A stretch of 64,000 nt of DNA from Billgrantia aerodenitrificans (GTDB lineage Bacteria > Pseudomonadota > Gammaproteobacteria > Pseudomonadales > Halomonadaceae): the NCBI RefSeq assembly GCF_021404405.1, contig NZ_JABFTV010000013.1, positions 62,001 through 126,000 of the forward strand, in the 5' to 3' direction. This document shows, one piece after another, positions 25,350 to 33,201 of the stretch (position 1 is the stretch's first letter; each line of letters starts with the position of its first letter). Made by a program: the position numbers and the translations under genes. The notes beneath the pieces are model-generated. The model did no database searches and was not told the origin of the DNA. It was given only the letters and a program-made list of their open reading frames with translations.

Positions 25350-25847
25350 TTGCGCGACACGACCACTCACCCCACTTCCGCGACTGCGGTCGAGCTGGAT
25401 CGCATCGACAAGCGTATTCTCAGGCGGCTGCAGCAGGACGCCTCGATCTCCAACGTGGCGCTGGCGGCCGAGGTCAATCTCAGCCCACCCGCCTGCCTGC
25501 GTCGCGTCGAACGGCTGAAACGGGAAGGCCTGATCCGCGGCATCGTCGCGCACCTCGATCCCGAACGGCTCAATGCCGGCATGGTGGTGTTGATTGGGGT
25601 GGTGCTGGATCGCTCGACGCCGGCATCCTTCGCTGCCTTCGAAGAGGCCGCGCAGCGCGTCACCGGCTGTATGGAGTGCCATGTCGTCACCGGCGAGTTC
25701 GACTACTTCATGCTGGTCAGAACCCGGGATAGCCAAAGCTTCAACAAGCTGCACGCCGAACAACTACTCTACTTGCCCGGGGTGCGCCAGATCCGCTCGT
25801 TCATGGGACTGAAAGAAGTGGTTTCGACCCACCGGGTGCCGCTATAG
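25350..25847 (+). CDS. acdR: Lrp/AsnC family regulator AcdR
   Basis: A 165-residue Lrp-family transcription factor. The helix-turn-helix is at about residues 22-60 (NVALAAEVNLSPPACLRRVERL, core LSPPACLRRVERL), joined to the RAM ligand domain with GCMECHVVTGEFDYFMLVRT motif features (core VTGEFDYFMLV). I chose the TTG start at 25350, because AGCAGGAAA lies five to ten bases upstream and the family length fits; no ATG is in frame nearby. Lying divergent to acdS, it most likely activates that gene in response to ACC or leucine, as in Pseudomonas. Confidence 0.88.
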   Translation: MRDTTTHPTSATAVELDRIDKRILRRLQQDASISNVALAAEVNLSPPACLRRVERLKREGLIRGIVAHLDPERLNAGMVVLIGVVLDRSTPASFAAFEEAAQRVTGCMECHVVTGEFDYFMLVRTRDSQSFNKLHAEQLLYLPGVRQIRSFMGLKEVVSTHRVPL

Positions 25848-25887
25848 CATCTAAGGGCACCCGGTAGATCGATGGTGGATTCTGCTC

Positions 25888-26325
25888 TTACAGCGTGGCC
25901 AACCGCTCCTTGTCATTCACTCCGGCCATGCGCACCAGCGCCAGGGCCTCGTCGAGGCTTTCCACCTCTTCGACCCGCAGCAGCTCGCTGTCGAGACTGA
26001 CCCGCTTGCCGGTCTTCTCGGAGAGCAGCTTCTCGAGGGTCGGCACGTCCATGTTTTCGTCCATGATCAGCGTATCGACGCTGGCCGTATCGTGGGTGCC
26101 GGGAAGGTAGATGGTGCCGTTGGAGAAGTCCACGGCATAGGCGATCACGCCAGGTACGATGAAGAACAGCAGGCCCACGCCGTTGGCGATGGCGACCACC
26201 GGGTCGATACGCCCACTCATCTGGCCTTTGCGCTCGGGGTGGAAGACGGTACCGCAGCCCACCAGGGCGGTGATGGAAACGCCAAGCACCAGGCCGGTCA
26301 GGGCACGACGGATCAGGATCCTCAT
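25888..26325 (-). CDS. Small lipoprotein of unknown function
   Basis: A 145-residue predicted lipoprotein. The signal peptide ends in LVGC (lipobox), followed by GTVFHPERKGQMSG and then a second hydrophobic stretch (about residues 45-68) with PGVIAYAVDFSNGTIYLP, a pattern seen in several uncharacterised proteobacterial lipoproteins. The C-terminal half is charged and helical. The ATG at 26325 has GGAG about ten bases upstream; the frame extends further but would put the signal peptide internal. I do not recognise a named family. Convergent with acdR, divergent from the GNAT gene. Confidence 0.6.
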   Translation of the reverse strand: MRILIRRALTGLVLGVSITALVGCGTVFHPERKGQMSGRIDPVVAIANGVGLLFFIVPGVIAYAVDFSNGTIYLPGTHDTASVDTLIMDENMDVPTLEKLLSEKTGKRVSLDSELLRVEEVESLDEALALVRMAGVNDKERLATL

Positions 26326-26459
26326 GGAAGGGATGCTCCGCAGAAGTCGGGTTACCGGCGTCGAGGGCGATTGCCGCCCTGGGCGCCGCCATGGAGAATG
26401 GCGGGAGATTACCACAGTCACGACTGATACGAGCGTTTACATTTTTCACGGAGGCCCAA

Positions 26460-27053
26460 ATGAGCGAGATCGGATTACATACCTGCCAGGGCAGCGCCAT
26501 CGAGCCACGGCTGGAGGAGCTGGCTCATTTGCGGATCACCGTGTTCCGCGATTTTCCCTATCTCTATGACGGCAGCTTCGACTACGAGGCCGACTACCTG
26601 CGCCGTTACGCCGAATGTCCCGACAGCGTATTCGTGCTGGCCGAGGATGGCGATGCTCTGGTGGGGGCCGCCACGGGCATGCCGCTGGCCAAGGACGTGG
26701 CGGAGTTTCGCGCCCCCTTCGAGCAGGCCGGCTTCGATGTGAACAGCGTGTTCTACTACGGCGAGTCGGTGCTGCTGCCGAGCTACCGTGGCCGCGGCAT
26801 CGGCAAGGCCTTTCTTGCCAAGCGCGAGCATCACGCTGCCGAACGCGGCTTTACCACCGTCGCCTTCTGCGCCGTGGAGCGCCCTGACGACCACCCGCTG
26901 AAACCGGCAGGCTATGTGCCGTTGCACGGCTTCTGGCGCTCCCAGGGCTACGAGCGCCACCCGGAGCTCGCCACCACCTTCCACTGGAAAGACATCGGCG
27001 AGCCGACGGAGACCGACAAGCCAATGGTGTTCTGGCTGAAGTCGCTGCAGTAA
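26460..27053 (+). CDS. GNAT family N-acetyltransferase
   Basis: A 197-residue acyl-CoA-dependent acetyltransferase. Strand and loop for CoA binding are seen in SVLLPSYRGRGIGKAFLAKRE (core RGRGIGKAF), preceded by an acidic strand FVLAEDGDALVGAATGMP. The acceptor is unknown. ATG 26460 has GGAGG eight bases upstream. It stands alone between a divergent lipoprotein gene and a hairpin-rich intergenic stretch. Confidence 0.87.
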   Translation: MSEIGLHTCQGSAIEPRLEELAHLRITVFRDFPYLYDGSFDYEADYLRRYAECPDSVFVLAEDGDALVGAATGMPLAKDVAEFRAPFEQAGFDVNSVFYYGESVLLPSYRGRGIGKAFLAKREHHAAERGFTTVAFCAVERPDDHPLKPAGYVPLHGFWRSQGYERHPELATTFHWKDIGEPTETDKPMVFWLKSLQ

Positions 27054-27074
27054 CCTGCACACAGACTGAGCCAC

Positions 27075-27290
27075 CGCGAGCGAGGGGCGCCGGGGACAGG
27101 GCGCAGAGGAGGTCTTTTGCCATGGGTGAGGAGCATTGCTCCGAACGGGCTGGCCATGGATGGCCAGCAACGGTCCTGCAAGCGGAGCAGGATGCGAGAG
27201 CGCCGCATGGCAAAAGTAGCGCCCAGGGATGGGTTTACAGCGCCTCCTCGGAGCCCTATCGACGGATAAGCCCCGAGCAGCCATGCCAGG
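27075..27290. repeat. Hairpin-rich intergenic element, probable interspersed repeat
   Basis: A compact set of nested inverted repeats: outer arms CTTTTGCCATG (27114-27124) and CATGGCAAAAG (27206-27216); a central hairpin GCTGGCCAT-GG-ATGGCCAGC (27149-27168); and GGAGCA-T-TGCTCC (27130-27142). Both borders carry related GAGGAGG / CCTCCTC runs with GGCGCC-like sequence. From memory, Halomonas intergenic spacers often hold similar mosaic elements, but only one copy is in this window, so the repeat status is unproven. No gene is apparent in 27054-27399. Confidence 0.45.
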
Positions 27291-27399
27291 TTGAGCAACG
27301 CTTTTGCCGCCGTTCCCCGTTGGCCTTACAATGCCCCGAACGCCGCTCGCCGCGGCATCTCGACTCATGTCAGCCCACGCTGAAGGAAACGCCGGACCC

Positions 27400-29121
27400 A
27401 TGCGCGCCACCCAACTGTTGATTGCCACCCTCAAGGAAACGCCTGCCGACGCCGAGGTCATCAGCCACCAGCTGATGCTGCGTGCCGGTATGATCCGCCG
27501 CCTCACCTCGGGCCTCTACACCTGGCTGCCGATCGGCCTGCGCACCCTGCGCAAGGTGGAACGCATCGTGCGCGGGGAAATGGACCTCGCCGGCGCCCAG
27601 GAGGTCTTGATGCCGGCGGTGCAACCCGCCGAGCTGTGGCAGGAGTCAGGCCGCTGGGAGCAGTACGGCCCCGAGCTGCTGCGCTTGAAGGACCGCCATG
27701 AGCGCGACTACTGCGTCGGCCCCACCCACGAAGAGGTGATCACCGACCTGATGCGCCGCGAGCTCTCCAGCTACAAGCAGCTACCGGCCAACTTCTATCA
27801 GATCCAGACCAAGTTCCGCGACGAGATCCGCCCTCGCTTCGGCGTGATGCGCTCGCGCGAGTTCATCATGAAGGATGCCTATTCCTTCCACCTGGACCAG
27901 GACTCCCTCAAGGAGACCTACCAGGCGATGTATGACGCCTACACGCGCATCTTCACCCGCCTGGGCCTGGATTTCCGTCCGGTGCTGGCCGACACCGGCG
28001 CCATCGGTGGCGACAACTCCCACGAGTTCCATGTACTGGCCGACTCCGGCGAGGATGACATCGCGTTTTCCACCGAATCGGACTACGCCGCCAACATCGA
28101 GAAGGCCGAGGCGCTGCCCGCGCCGCTGGGCACCAACCCCGAACGCGCCGCGCCGAGCGAAGCGCTGCGCCTGGTCGACACGCCCAACGCCAAGACCATC
28201 GCCGCCCTGGTGGAGCAGCACGGCCTGCCCATCGAGAAGACCATCAAGACCCTGATGGTGCGCGCCGCCGAGGGCGGCCTGATTGCCCTGCTGGTGCGTG
28301 GTGATCATGAGCTCAACACGGTCAAGGCCGAGAACCTGCCCGAGGTGGCCGCCCCGCTGACCATGGCCACGGAAGAAGAGATTCGCGCCGTGGTGGGCGC
28401 CGGCCCCGGCTCGCTGGGTCCGGTGAAGCTGAACATGCCGGTCATCGTCGACCGCAGCGTGGCCCTGATGAGCGACTTCGGCGCCGGTGCCAACGTCGAC
28501 GGCAAGCACTACTTCGGCATCAACTGGGAGCGCGACGTGGCGCTGCCCAAGGTGGCCGACATCCGCAACGTGGTCGAGGGCGACCCCTCACCGGACGGCA
28601 AGGGCACGCTCTCGATCAAGCGCGGTATCGAGGTCGGCCACGTGTTCCAACTGGGCAAGAAGTACTCCGAGGCGATGAACGCCACGGTGCTCGACGACAA
28701 CGGCAAGGCGGCGCATACCTGGATGGGCTGCTACGGCATCGGCGTGACCCGCGTGGTAGCCGCCGCCATCGAGCAGAACCACGACGCGGCCGGCATCATC
28801 TGGCCCAATGCCATCGCCCCCTTCCAGGTGGCACTGGTACCGATGAACGCACACAAGTCGCAGCGCGTGCGCGAAGAGTCCGAGCGCCTCTATGAGGCGC
28901 TGACGGCAGCCGGCATCGACGTGCTGCTGGATGATCGCGACCTGCGTCCCGGCGTGAAGTTCGCCGACCAGGAGCTGATCGGCATTCCCCACCGCCTGGT
29001 GGTCGGCGACCGCGGGCTGGACAATGGCGAGCTGGAGTACAAGGGGCGGCGTGACAGTGAAGCGACCATGGTCCCGGCCGATGGCATCGTCGAGTTCCTG
29101 CGCGAGCGGATCGGCGCCTGA
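27400..29121 (+). CDS. proS: Prolyl-tRNA synthetase
   Basis: A 573-residue class II aminoacyl-tRNA synthetase of the bacterial long form (E. coli ProS is 572). It begins in the standard way, MRATQLLIATLKETPADAE, and carries motif 1 (RKVERIVRGEMD), motif 2 (TKFRDEIRPRFGVMRSREFIM, core FRDEIRPRFGVMRS), the inserted editing domain that removes Ala-tRNA(Pro) (~225-405), motif 3 (GCYGIGVTRVVAA) and the anticodon-binding domain. The start at 27400 is set by family alignment; GAAGGAAA lies about ten bases upstream. The transglycosylase gene overlaps its 3' end. Confidence 0.97.
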   Translation: MRATQLLIATLKETPADAEVISHQLMLRAGMIRRLTSGLYTWLPIGLRTLRKVERIVRGEMDLAGAQEVLMPAVQPAELWQESGRWEQYGPELLRLKDRHERDYCVGPTHEEVITDLMRRELSSYKQLPANFYQIQTKFRDEIRPRFGVMRSREFIMKDAYSFHLDQDSLKETYQAMYDAYTRIFTRLGLDFRPVLADTGAIGGDNSHEFHVLADSGEDDIAFSTESDYAANIEKAEALPAPLGTNPERAAPSEALRLVDTPNAKTIAALVEQHGLPIEKTIKTLMVRAAEGGLIALLVRGDHELNTVKAENLPEVAAPLTMATEEEIRAVVGAGPGSLGPVKLNMPVIVDRSVALMSDFGAGANVDGKHYFGINWERDVALPKVADIRNVVEGDPSPDGKGTLSIKRGIEVGHVFQLGKKYSEAMNATVLDDNGKAAHTWMGCYGIGVTRVVAAAIEQNHDAAGIIWPNAIAPFQVALVPMNAHKSQRVREESERLYEALTAAGIDVLLDDRDLRPGVKFADQELIGIPHRLVVGDRGLDNGELEYKGRRDSEATMVPADGIVEFLRERIGA

Positions 29122-29788
29122 CCGACGACTGGCCGCCGTGGCACTGCTGGCCGCGGCCGGCCTTTTCGCCCCGCCACTGACGGGTGAAGAGCGGCTCAGC
29201 CCAGGTGGGAGCGAGCCAACGAACCTGGCCGACGCCCTACCCGCGGCCTTGCAGACCCCGCCTGCCCAGCGCGTGCGGGTAGAGCCCGACATTCCGCCCT
29301 CGTTGCGCCAGACTCTCGACACCCTGGTTGCCGTGCCGCCCTCGCCGGATCAGGTGTGGGCGGCGCGTCGCTGGATGAGCCAGATGGAACCCAAGCTCGC
29401 ACGCTTCATCCCCGACGAGGCGCTGCGTGGAGAAATGCTCACCCGTATCTATCACGAAGCGCGCCTGGCCGGCCTGGCACCGGAGATCGTGCTTGCCGTC
29501 ATTCAGGTGGAAAGTGCCTTTCAGCCGGAAGCCGTCTCCTCAGCCGGCGCCGTCGGGCTGATGCAGATCATGCCATTCTGGATTCGCGAGCTGGGCCGCT
29601 CCGCCGACGACCTGATGGATCCATGGTTGAACCTGCGCTACGGCTGCACCATTCTTGCCCACTATCTCGCCGTGGAGCGCGGCGACCTCACCCGCGCCCT
29701 GGCCCGCTACAACGGCAGCCTGGGCCAGACCTGGTATCCCGAGCGGGTGATGCGCGCCTGGCACGACAACTGGTGGCTCGCACGCTGA
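29081..29788 (+). CDS. Lytic transglycosylase, SLT domain
   Basis: A ~235-residue envelope protein. If it starts at the ATG at 29081, inside the last codons of proS, the N-terminus has RR followed by LAAVALLAAAGLFAPPL, a signal peptide; the start is uncertain because no ribosome site is clear. The SLT domain (~125-225) has the catalytic glutamate in VIQVESAF, then AVGLMQIMPFW and ARYNGS, so it should cleave the MurNAc-GlcNAc bond of peptidoglycan in the periplasm. The overlap with proS implies co-transcription. It ends six bases from a convergent gene. Confidence 0.85.
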   Translation: MASSSSCASGSAPDRRLAAVALLAAAGLFAPPLTGEERLSPGGSEPTNLADALPAALQTPPAQRVRVEPDIPPSLRQTLDTLVAVPPSPDQVWAARRWMSQMEPKLARFIPDEALRGEMLTRIYHEARLAGLAPEIVLAVIQVESAFQPEAVSSAGAVGLMQIMPFWIRELGRSADDLMDPWLNLRYGCTILAHYLAVERGDLTRALARYNGSLGQTWYPERVMRAWHDNWWLAR

Positions 29789-29794
29789 CCCTCG

Positions 29795-30226
29795 TCACTC
29801 CGAGCCGCGCCGACGCTCCCACCACAGATGAGCGGCCAGCGGTGCCAACGCCAAGGCCGGCGCCAGCAGCGTGAAGCCGACCCGGGTCTGGTAGACCGAC
29901 GTGAGCATGTTCTGCTCGATGGCCACCACGCTACTGGCGATACCGATCGCCACCGCGGCCAGCAGAATGACGAACCAGGCCAGATGCGCCCGACGCAGGC
30001 CGCCGATACCGAAGCGCAGGAATCCTATGGCCAGTCGCCAGGCCGCCAGAATGCCAAGCAGCTTGATCAGCATGCCCAGGTCGAACGCCAGCAGCGTGGC
30101 CTGGAGATCCGGTATCGGGTAAGCCACGTAGGTGAGCGGCACCAACAGCGCCATCAACAGAGTGAGCGGCACCAGCAGCAGCACCACTTCGGCCAACAGG
30201 ATCCGCTTCCTGGCTGTCAACGTCAT
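29795..30226 (-). CDS. Small four-helix membrane protein
   Basis: A 143-residue inner-membrane protein with four hydrophobic helices (about 9-32, 44-66, 82-103 and 113-134) and positively charged ends. I recognise no family. It starts within the stop codon of the Tat-lipoprotein hydrolase gene (ATGA overlap), so the two are translationally coupled and probably act together. No catalytic or metal-binding motif is visible. Confidence 0.65.
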   Translation of the reverse strand: MTLTARKRILLAEVVLLLVPLTLLMALLVPLTYVAYPIPDLQATLLAFDLGMLIKLLGILAAWRLAIGFLRFGIGGLRRAHLAWFVILLAAVAIGIASSVVAIEQNMLTSVYQTRVGFTLLAPALALAPLAAHLWWERRRGSE

Positions 30227-31173
30227 GCGTCCTCCTCCATGAAGCGCCGGGTGACCTCGGCCAACGGCCCCGGTGCCGTGAACACCAGGGTATGGGCAAC
30301 ATCCGGGAGTATCTCGAGTTCACCCCGCGGCAGACGCCTCGCCAGCATCTCGGCGAATTCCTGATGGGTGATGGGATCGTGCTCGCCACGCACCACCAAG
30401 GCCGGCGCCTCGACATGGCGCACCTTCTCCTCGACGGGATCGGTGACCTGGAATATATAGGAGCGGATCATGCGCCACAGCCCCGCCTTGCCGTACTCGG
30501 GAGCCGTCACCTCCCCCAGCATCTCGGGGTTGTAGGGCTCGTTCTGACGCCAGCGAACGAACTGCCAGAAGGTCGAGCGCTCGTCGGGTGGCGTAGTGGG
30601 CCCTTGCAGAATCACTCGATCCACCCGCTCGGGGTAGCGCATCGCCAGATCGATGATGACCTGACAGCCGAAAGAGTTGCCGAGAAAGGAGGCACGCTCG
30701 AGGCCAATGGCATCCATCCACGCCACCAGCCAGTCCGACATCTGGGGGATATTGAGCACTTCACCGGGATCCTCGCTGTCTCCGTACCCCGGAATGTCGG
30801 GAACGTAGACGGGAAAATCCTGCGCCAGCAGGCGTGCGGTGGGAACCATGTAACGGCCCGAGAGCCCCGAGCCGTGAATCAGCACCAGCGGTGGCGCGTC
30901 GGGCGGTGCGGCTTCGGTAGCGACCAGTGCGTGCAACGAGACGCCGTGTACCGACGTTCGTCTTGCCTCGAGCGGCCCGAGGTCCATCCATTCATGGAAC
31001 GGGGGAAACTCAGGCGCAAGAAGCTCATCGTCGGTGTCGCCACAGCCACCGAGCAGAAGCCCCAGGCTGCCGCCTCCCACCAACTGCAGAAAACGACGAC
31101 GACCGATATTGTCGGCGGCGCGAAAACCGCTATGCCGTTCGGGCGTTTCCCTGCCCTCATGCGGAGTCATCAT
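30223..31173 (-). CDS. Alpha/beta hydrolase, Tat-exported lipoprotein
   Basis: A 316-residue alpha/beta hydrolase. The N-terminus has a twin-arginine motif GRRRFLQ (about 24-30), a hydrophobic run and a lipobox LGGC, which together predict a folded lipoprotein exported by Tat and anchored in the envelope. The catalytic triad is complete: nucleophile GNSFG, acid in EHDPI and histidine in DVAHTL; HGSGLSG supplies the oxyanion hole. The substrate, probably an ester or small amide, is unknown. A good -10 box lies 46-51 bases upstream (31219-31224). It is coupled to the small membrane protein gene downstream. Confidence 0.85.
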   Translation of the reverse strand: MMTPHEGRETPERHSGFRAADNIGRRRFLQLVGGGSLGLLLGGCGDTDDELLAPEFPPFHEWMDLGPLEARRTSVHGVSLHALVATEAAPPDAPPLVLIHGSGLSGRYMVPTARLLAQDFPVYVPDIPGYGDSEDPGEVLNIPQMSDWLVAWMDAIGLERASFLGNSFGCQVIIDLAMRYPERVDRVILQGPTTPPDERSTFWQFVRWRQNEPYNPEMLGEVTAPEYGKAGLWRMIRSYIFQVTDPVEEKVRHVEAPALVVRGEHDPITHQEFAEMLARRLPRGELEILPDVAHTLVFTAPGPLAEVTRRFMEEDA

Positions 31174-31218
31174 CCGACTCCCCCTTCCCTTCCGTGGCGC
31201 TGAAGAATGTCAGGTCGT

Positions 31219-31224
31219 ATTATA
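31219..31224 (-). promoter_or_regulatory. Consensus -10 box before the hydrolase gene
   Basis: The minus strand reads TATAAT here, about 46 bases before the hydrolase start, in a short 71-base gap. No good -35 hexamer lies 16-18 bases upstream, so an activator may be needed. Confidence 0.4.
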
Positions 31225-31244
31225 GAATTTGCCTAGTACCCACC

Positions 31245-32375
31245 CTAGCCAGCCATTTCGCGACTGTCCAATGCCGCCACTTGCCAGCCGTCGCGCCCCT
31301 TCTTCTTGACTTCGTATAGCGCCACGTCAGCGGCAGCATAACCTCTCTCGTAACCAGCATGGTCCGCCTTGAAACGTGCCGCCCCAACGCTGAACGTCAC
31401 ATGCGTGGCATGCGGATGCGACGGATGGGGCAAGGCAGCAGCACGCAGCGATTCGACGAGATTGCGACAGCTGGCATCCAAGGAGCGATCATCCTGGCAC
31501 TCGAACAATACGGCAAATTCGTCGCCCCCCAGGCGATACAGCCGCGCCCGCTGTTCCATTGCCTGCTGGATCAATTCGACCAGACGACGCAGCAACCGAT
31601 CGCCATCGGGATGGCCAAGGCTGTCGTTGTACTGTTTGAAATAATCGATATCGACGAGCAGTAGCCCCATCTGCTGCCCATGCTTGGCCACGACGTCATC
31701 ATGCAAGGCACTGCGGTTGCCCACGCCGGTGAGCGGATCTCGCAGGGCTCGACTCATCCACTCTAGGCTTTCTTTTGCCGATTTGGCTGCACGGCGGCGC
31801 TGCAGCTCATGCATTAGCCAGAAACCCAGGCCCAGCACGAATATCACCAGGCTCCCGGCCAGCACCTGCCCCTGGTGACGACGCGTCTCGTCGACGAACT
31901 CCGCCGTGACGGCACTACGCCGGTCCAACTGGTGCATCTCGATTCGGGTTAGGCAACGCATCGGCGCGAGCACGCTCTGCCGCAGGTGGGTGGCCGTGAC
32001 AGGCGCATCGCCCTCGAGACGCAGGAGCAACTCGTCGATGGCGTCGAGACTTGGCAGAGTGCAGTCGTACTCACGTCGATAAAGACCGATATCGAACAGA
32101 CTGTAGGCAAGTTTTATCTGGAAGTGGGCCTGCTGCCGGATCTCGGCATCGTCAGGCTCCAACAGAAGCAGGTCGAGCCCCTGCTGCAGATAATCGCGGG
32201 CACGCGTGGCCAATTGCTGACCGGTGAGATTTCCCGACTGGCTGAAATAGGCATGGATCTCGGGGTAGACCCAGCGCGTCTGATACGCAATCAACAACAT
32301 CAACGCCACGAAGCTCATCAGGCTGAGCCACAGCCAGCGTACATGTCGCCACCAAGGTAGCTCCGGTTCTACCAT
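31245..32375 (-). CDS. Membrane diguanylate cyclase with periplasmic sensor
   Basis: A 376-residue cyclic di-GMP synthase. TM1 (about 14-36) and TM2 (about 180-200) enclose a ~140-residue helical periplasmic sensor with one cysteine pair (CTLPS, RCLTR). The GGDEF domain follows with an intact LGGDEF loop and the phosphate motif DIDYFKQYNDSLGH; the RxxD inhibitory site is absent, so product feedback is not expected. ATG 32375 has GAGG upstream and overlaps the end of the preceding periplasmic gene by seven bases. That gene probably supplies its partner or signal. Confidence 0.88.
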   Translation of the reverse strand: MVEPELPWWRHVRWLWLSLMSFVALMLLIAYQTRWVYPEIHAYFSQSGNLTGQQLATRARDYLQQGLDLLLLEPDDAEIRQQAHFQIKLAYSLFDIGLYRREYDCTLPSLDAIDELLLRLEGDAPVTATHLRQSVLAPMRCLTRIEMHQLDRRSAVTAEFVDETRRHQGQVLAGSLVIFVLGLGFWLMHELQRRRAAKSAKESLEWMSRALRDPLTGVGNRSALHDDVVAKHGQQMGLLLVDIDYFKQYNDSLGHPDGDRLLRRLVELIQQAMEQRARLYRLGGDEFAVLFECQDDRSLDASCRNLVESLRAAALPHPSHPHATHVTFSVGAARFKADHAGYERGYAAADVALYEVKKKGRDGWQVAALDSREMAG

Positions 32376-32854
32376 ACCGCCTCGATGCTGCGGATCATCC
32401 ACACCCAGTCGTTGAAATTGCGCAAATTTCCGGGATCGCGGCTGCCGTAATCACGCTCTACCAAGCGCACTGGGCCACGCTGGCGAAGGCTGATAGGTTC
32501 GTCATCCTGGTGAGTGACGAGAATCCAGTTCGGGTCGTCCCAGTCCGGTAGGGTCACATCGTAGTCGTCCCAGGCCACGAAGTGCAGCTGGGACGGCACC
32601 CGGCCGAAGTGTTCGACGAGAAGATCGCGGAAGACCAAGCCTCGAATGCTCACCTCTTCGGTCAGATAAGGCTCGAAGAAATGGAATTCGACGTCGGCTC
32701 GCTCCCGCAGCGACTCGATGGAAAGCTCGATTTCCCGTTCTCCGTCGTGCAGCAGCAGCGAATCGGGGTTGGCCTGTACGGCCGGAGACAGCAACAGCGC
32801 TCCGAGCAGCACCGCCAGGGCACGGCCGTAAACGTCGCGTCCAGACTGGAACAT
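32369..32854 (-). CDS. Periplasmic molybdopterin-oxidoreductase-fold protein
   Basis: A 161-residue exported protein: a signal peptide (ALAVLLGALLLSPAVQA) precedes a domain resembling the oxidoreductase molybdopterin-binding fold (SUOX/YedY-type), seen in VSIRGLVFRDLLVEHFG and the C-terminal NFNDWVWMIRSIE. There is no cysteine at all, so the molybdenum ligand is missing and catalysis is unlikely; a sensing or binding role is more plausible. GAGGGG nine bases before the ATG at 32854 sets the start. It overlaps the GGDEF gene by seven bases, which makes the two a signalling pair by inference. Confidence 0.75.
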   Translation of the reverse strand: MFQSGRDVYGRALAVLLGALLLSPAVQANPDSLLLHDGEREIELSIESLRERADVEFHFFEPYLTEEVSIRGLVFRDLLVEHFGRVPSQLHFVAWDDYDVTLPDWDDPNWILVTHQDDEPISLRQRGPVRLVERDYGSRDPGNLRNFNDWVWMIRSIEAVW

Positions 32855-32930
32855 GATCAAGACCCCTCGTGCTTTTTCTTGCTGTTATCGATCACGCCAT
32901 CGGCGTATCGTTTCGCTGGAGTCTAACACG

Positions 32931-32979
32931 AAAAAATGCCGGCCCAATTGGGCCGGCTACTGGGGGGAAAACTCCCCCC
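32931..32979 (-). terminator. Terminator after the ccoM-like gene (minus strand)
   Basis: The perfect 20-base palindrome GCCGGCCCAATTGGGCCGGC (32938-32957) is followed on the minus strand by ATTTTTT (32937-32931), a standard rho-independent terminator. A second stem of six G-C pairs (32962-32967 with 32974-32979) lies just before it. It ends the short transcript from 33153. Confidence 0.8.
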
Positions 32980-33007
32980 TCCCCTGACGACTTGCCTACA
33001 GGCTGAT

Positions 33008-33124
33008 TCAGTGCTTGCGCTTGCGACGATGGTCGCGAATCACGAAGCCGACCCAACCTGCCATGAATGCGATCATCATCGCGACGGTTACCAGTCCGAA
33101 AATTACGGCGTCATCCCAGTACAT
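33008..33124 (-). CDS. ccoM: CcoM-like small subunit of cbb3 cytochrome oxidase
   Basis: A 38-residue single-helix membrane protein: a short acidic N-terminus (MYWDDAVIFG), one hydrophobic helix (about 7-29) and a basic tail (RDHRRKRKH). The spacing of residues (DxxxxG-TV-M-FxAG-F-D) resembles CcoM, the small extra subunit of the Pseudomonas stutzeri cbb3 oxidase, whose gene also lies away from the cco operon; this is recognition from memory. GGGGAG nine bases upstream supports the start. An Anr-like site at exactly -41.5 from the inferred start of transcription and a strong terminator bracket it, so it is a complete oxygen-regulated unit. No other cco gene is in the window. Confidence 0.65.
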   Translation of the reverse strand: MYWDDAVIFGLVTVAMMIAFMAGWVGFVIRDHRRKRKH

Positions 33125-33159
33125 GTCGTTTTCTCCCCGTCACTCGATGCGATGAGTTC

Positions 33160-33201
33160 ACTCTAGCCCGTTGAAGGCAGAGGAAAACTGACCTGCATCA
33201 A
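33160..33201 (-). promoter_or_regulatory. Anr/FNR-type class II promoter of the ccoM-like gene
   Basis: On the minus strand TTGAT-GCAG-GTCAG (33201-33188) differs from TTGAT-N4-ATCAA at two positions, and the -10 box TAGAGT lies at 33165-33160. Taking transcription to start at 33153, the site centre is at -41.5, the standard place for FNR-type activation, with a 29-base leader. No separate -35 box is visible, as expected for such promoters. Confidence 0.55.
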
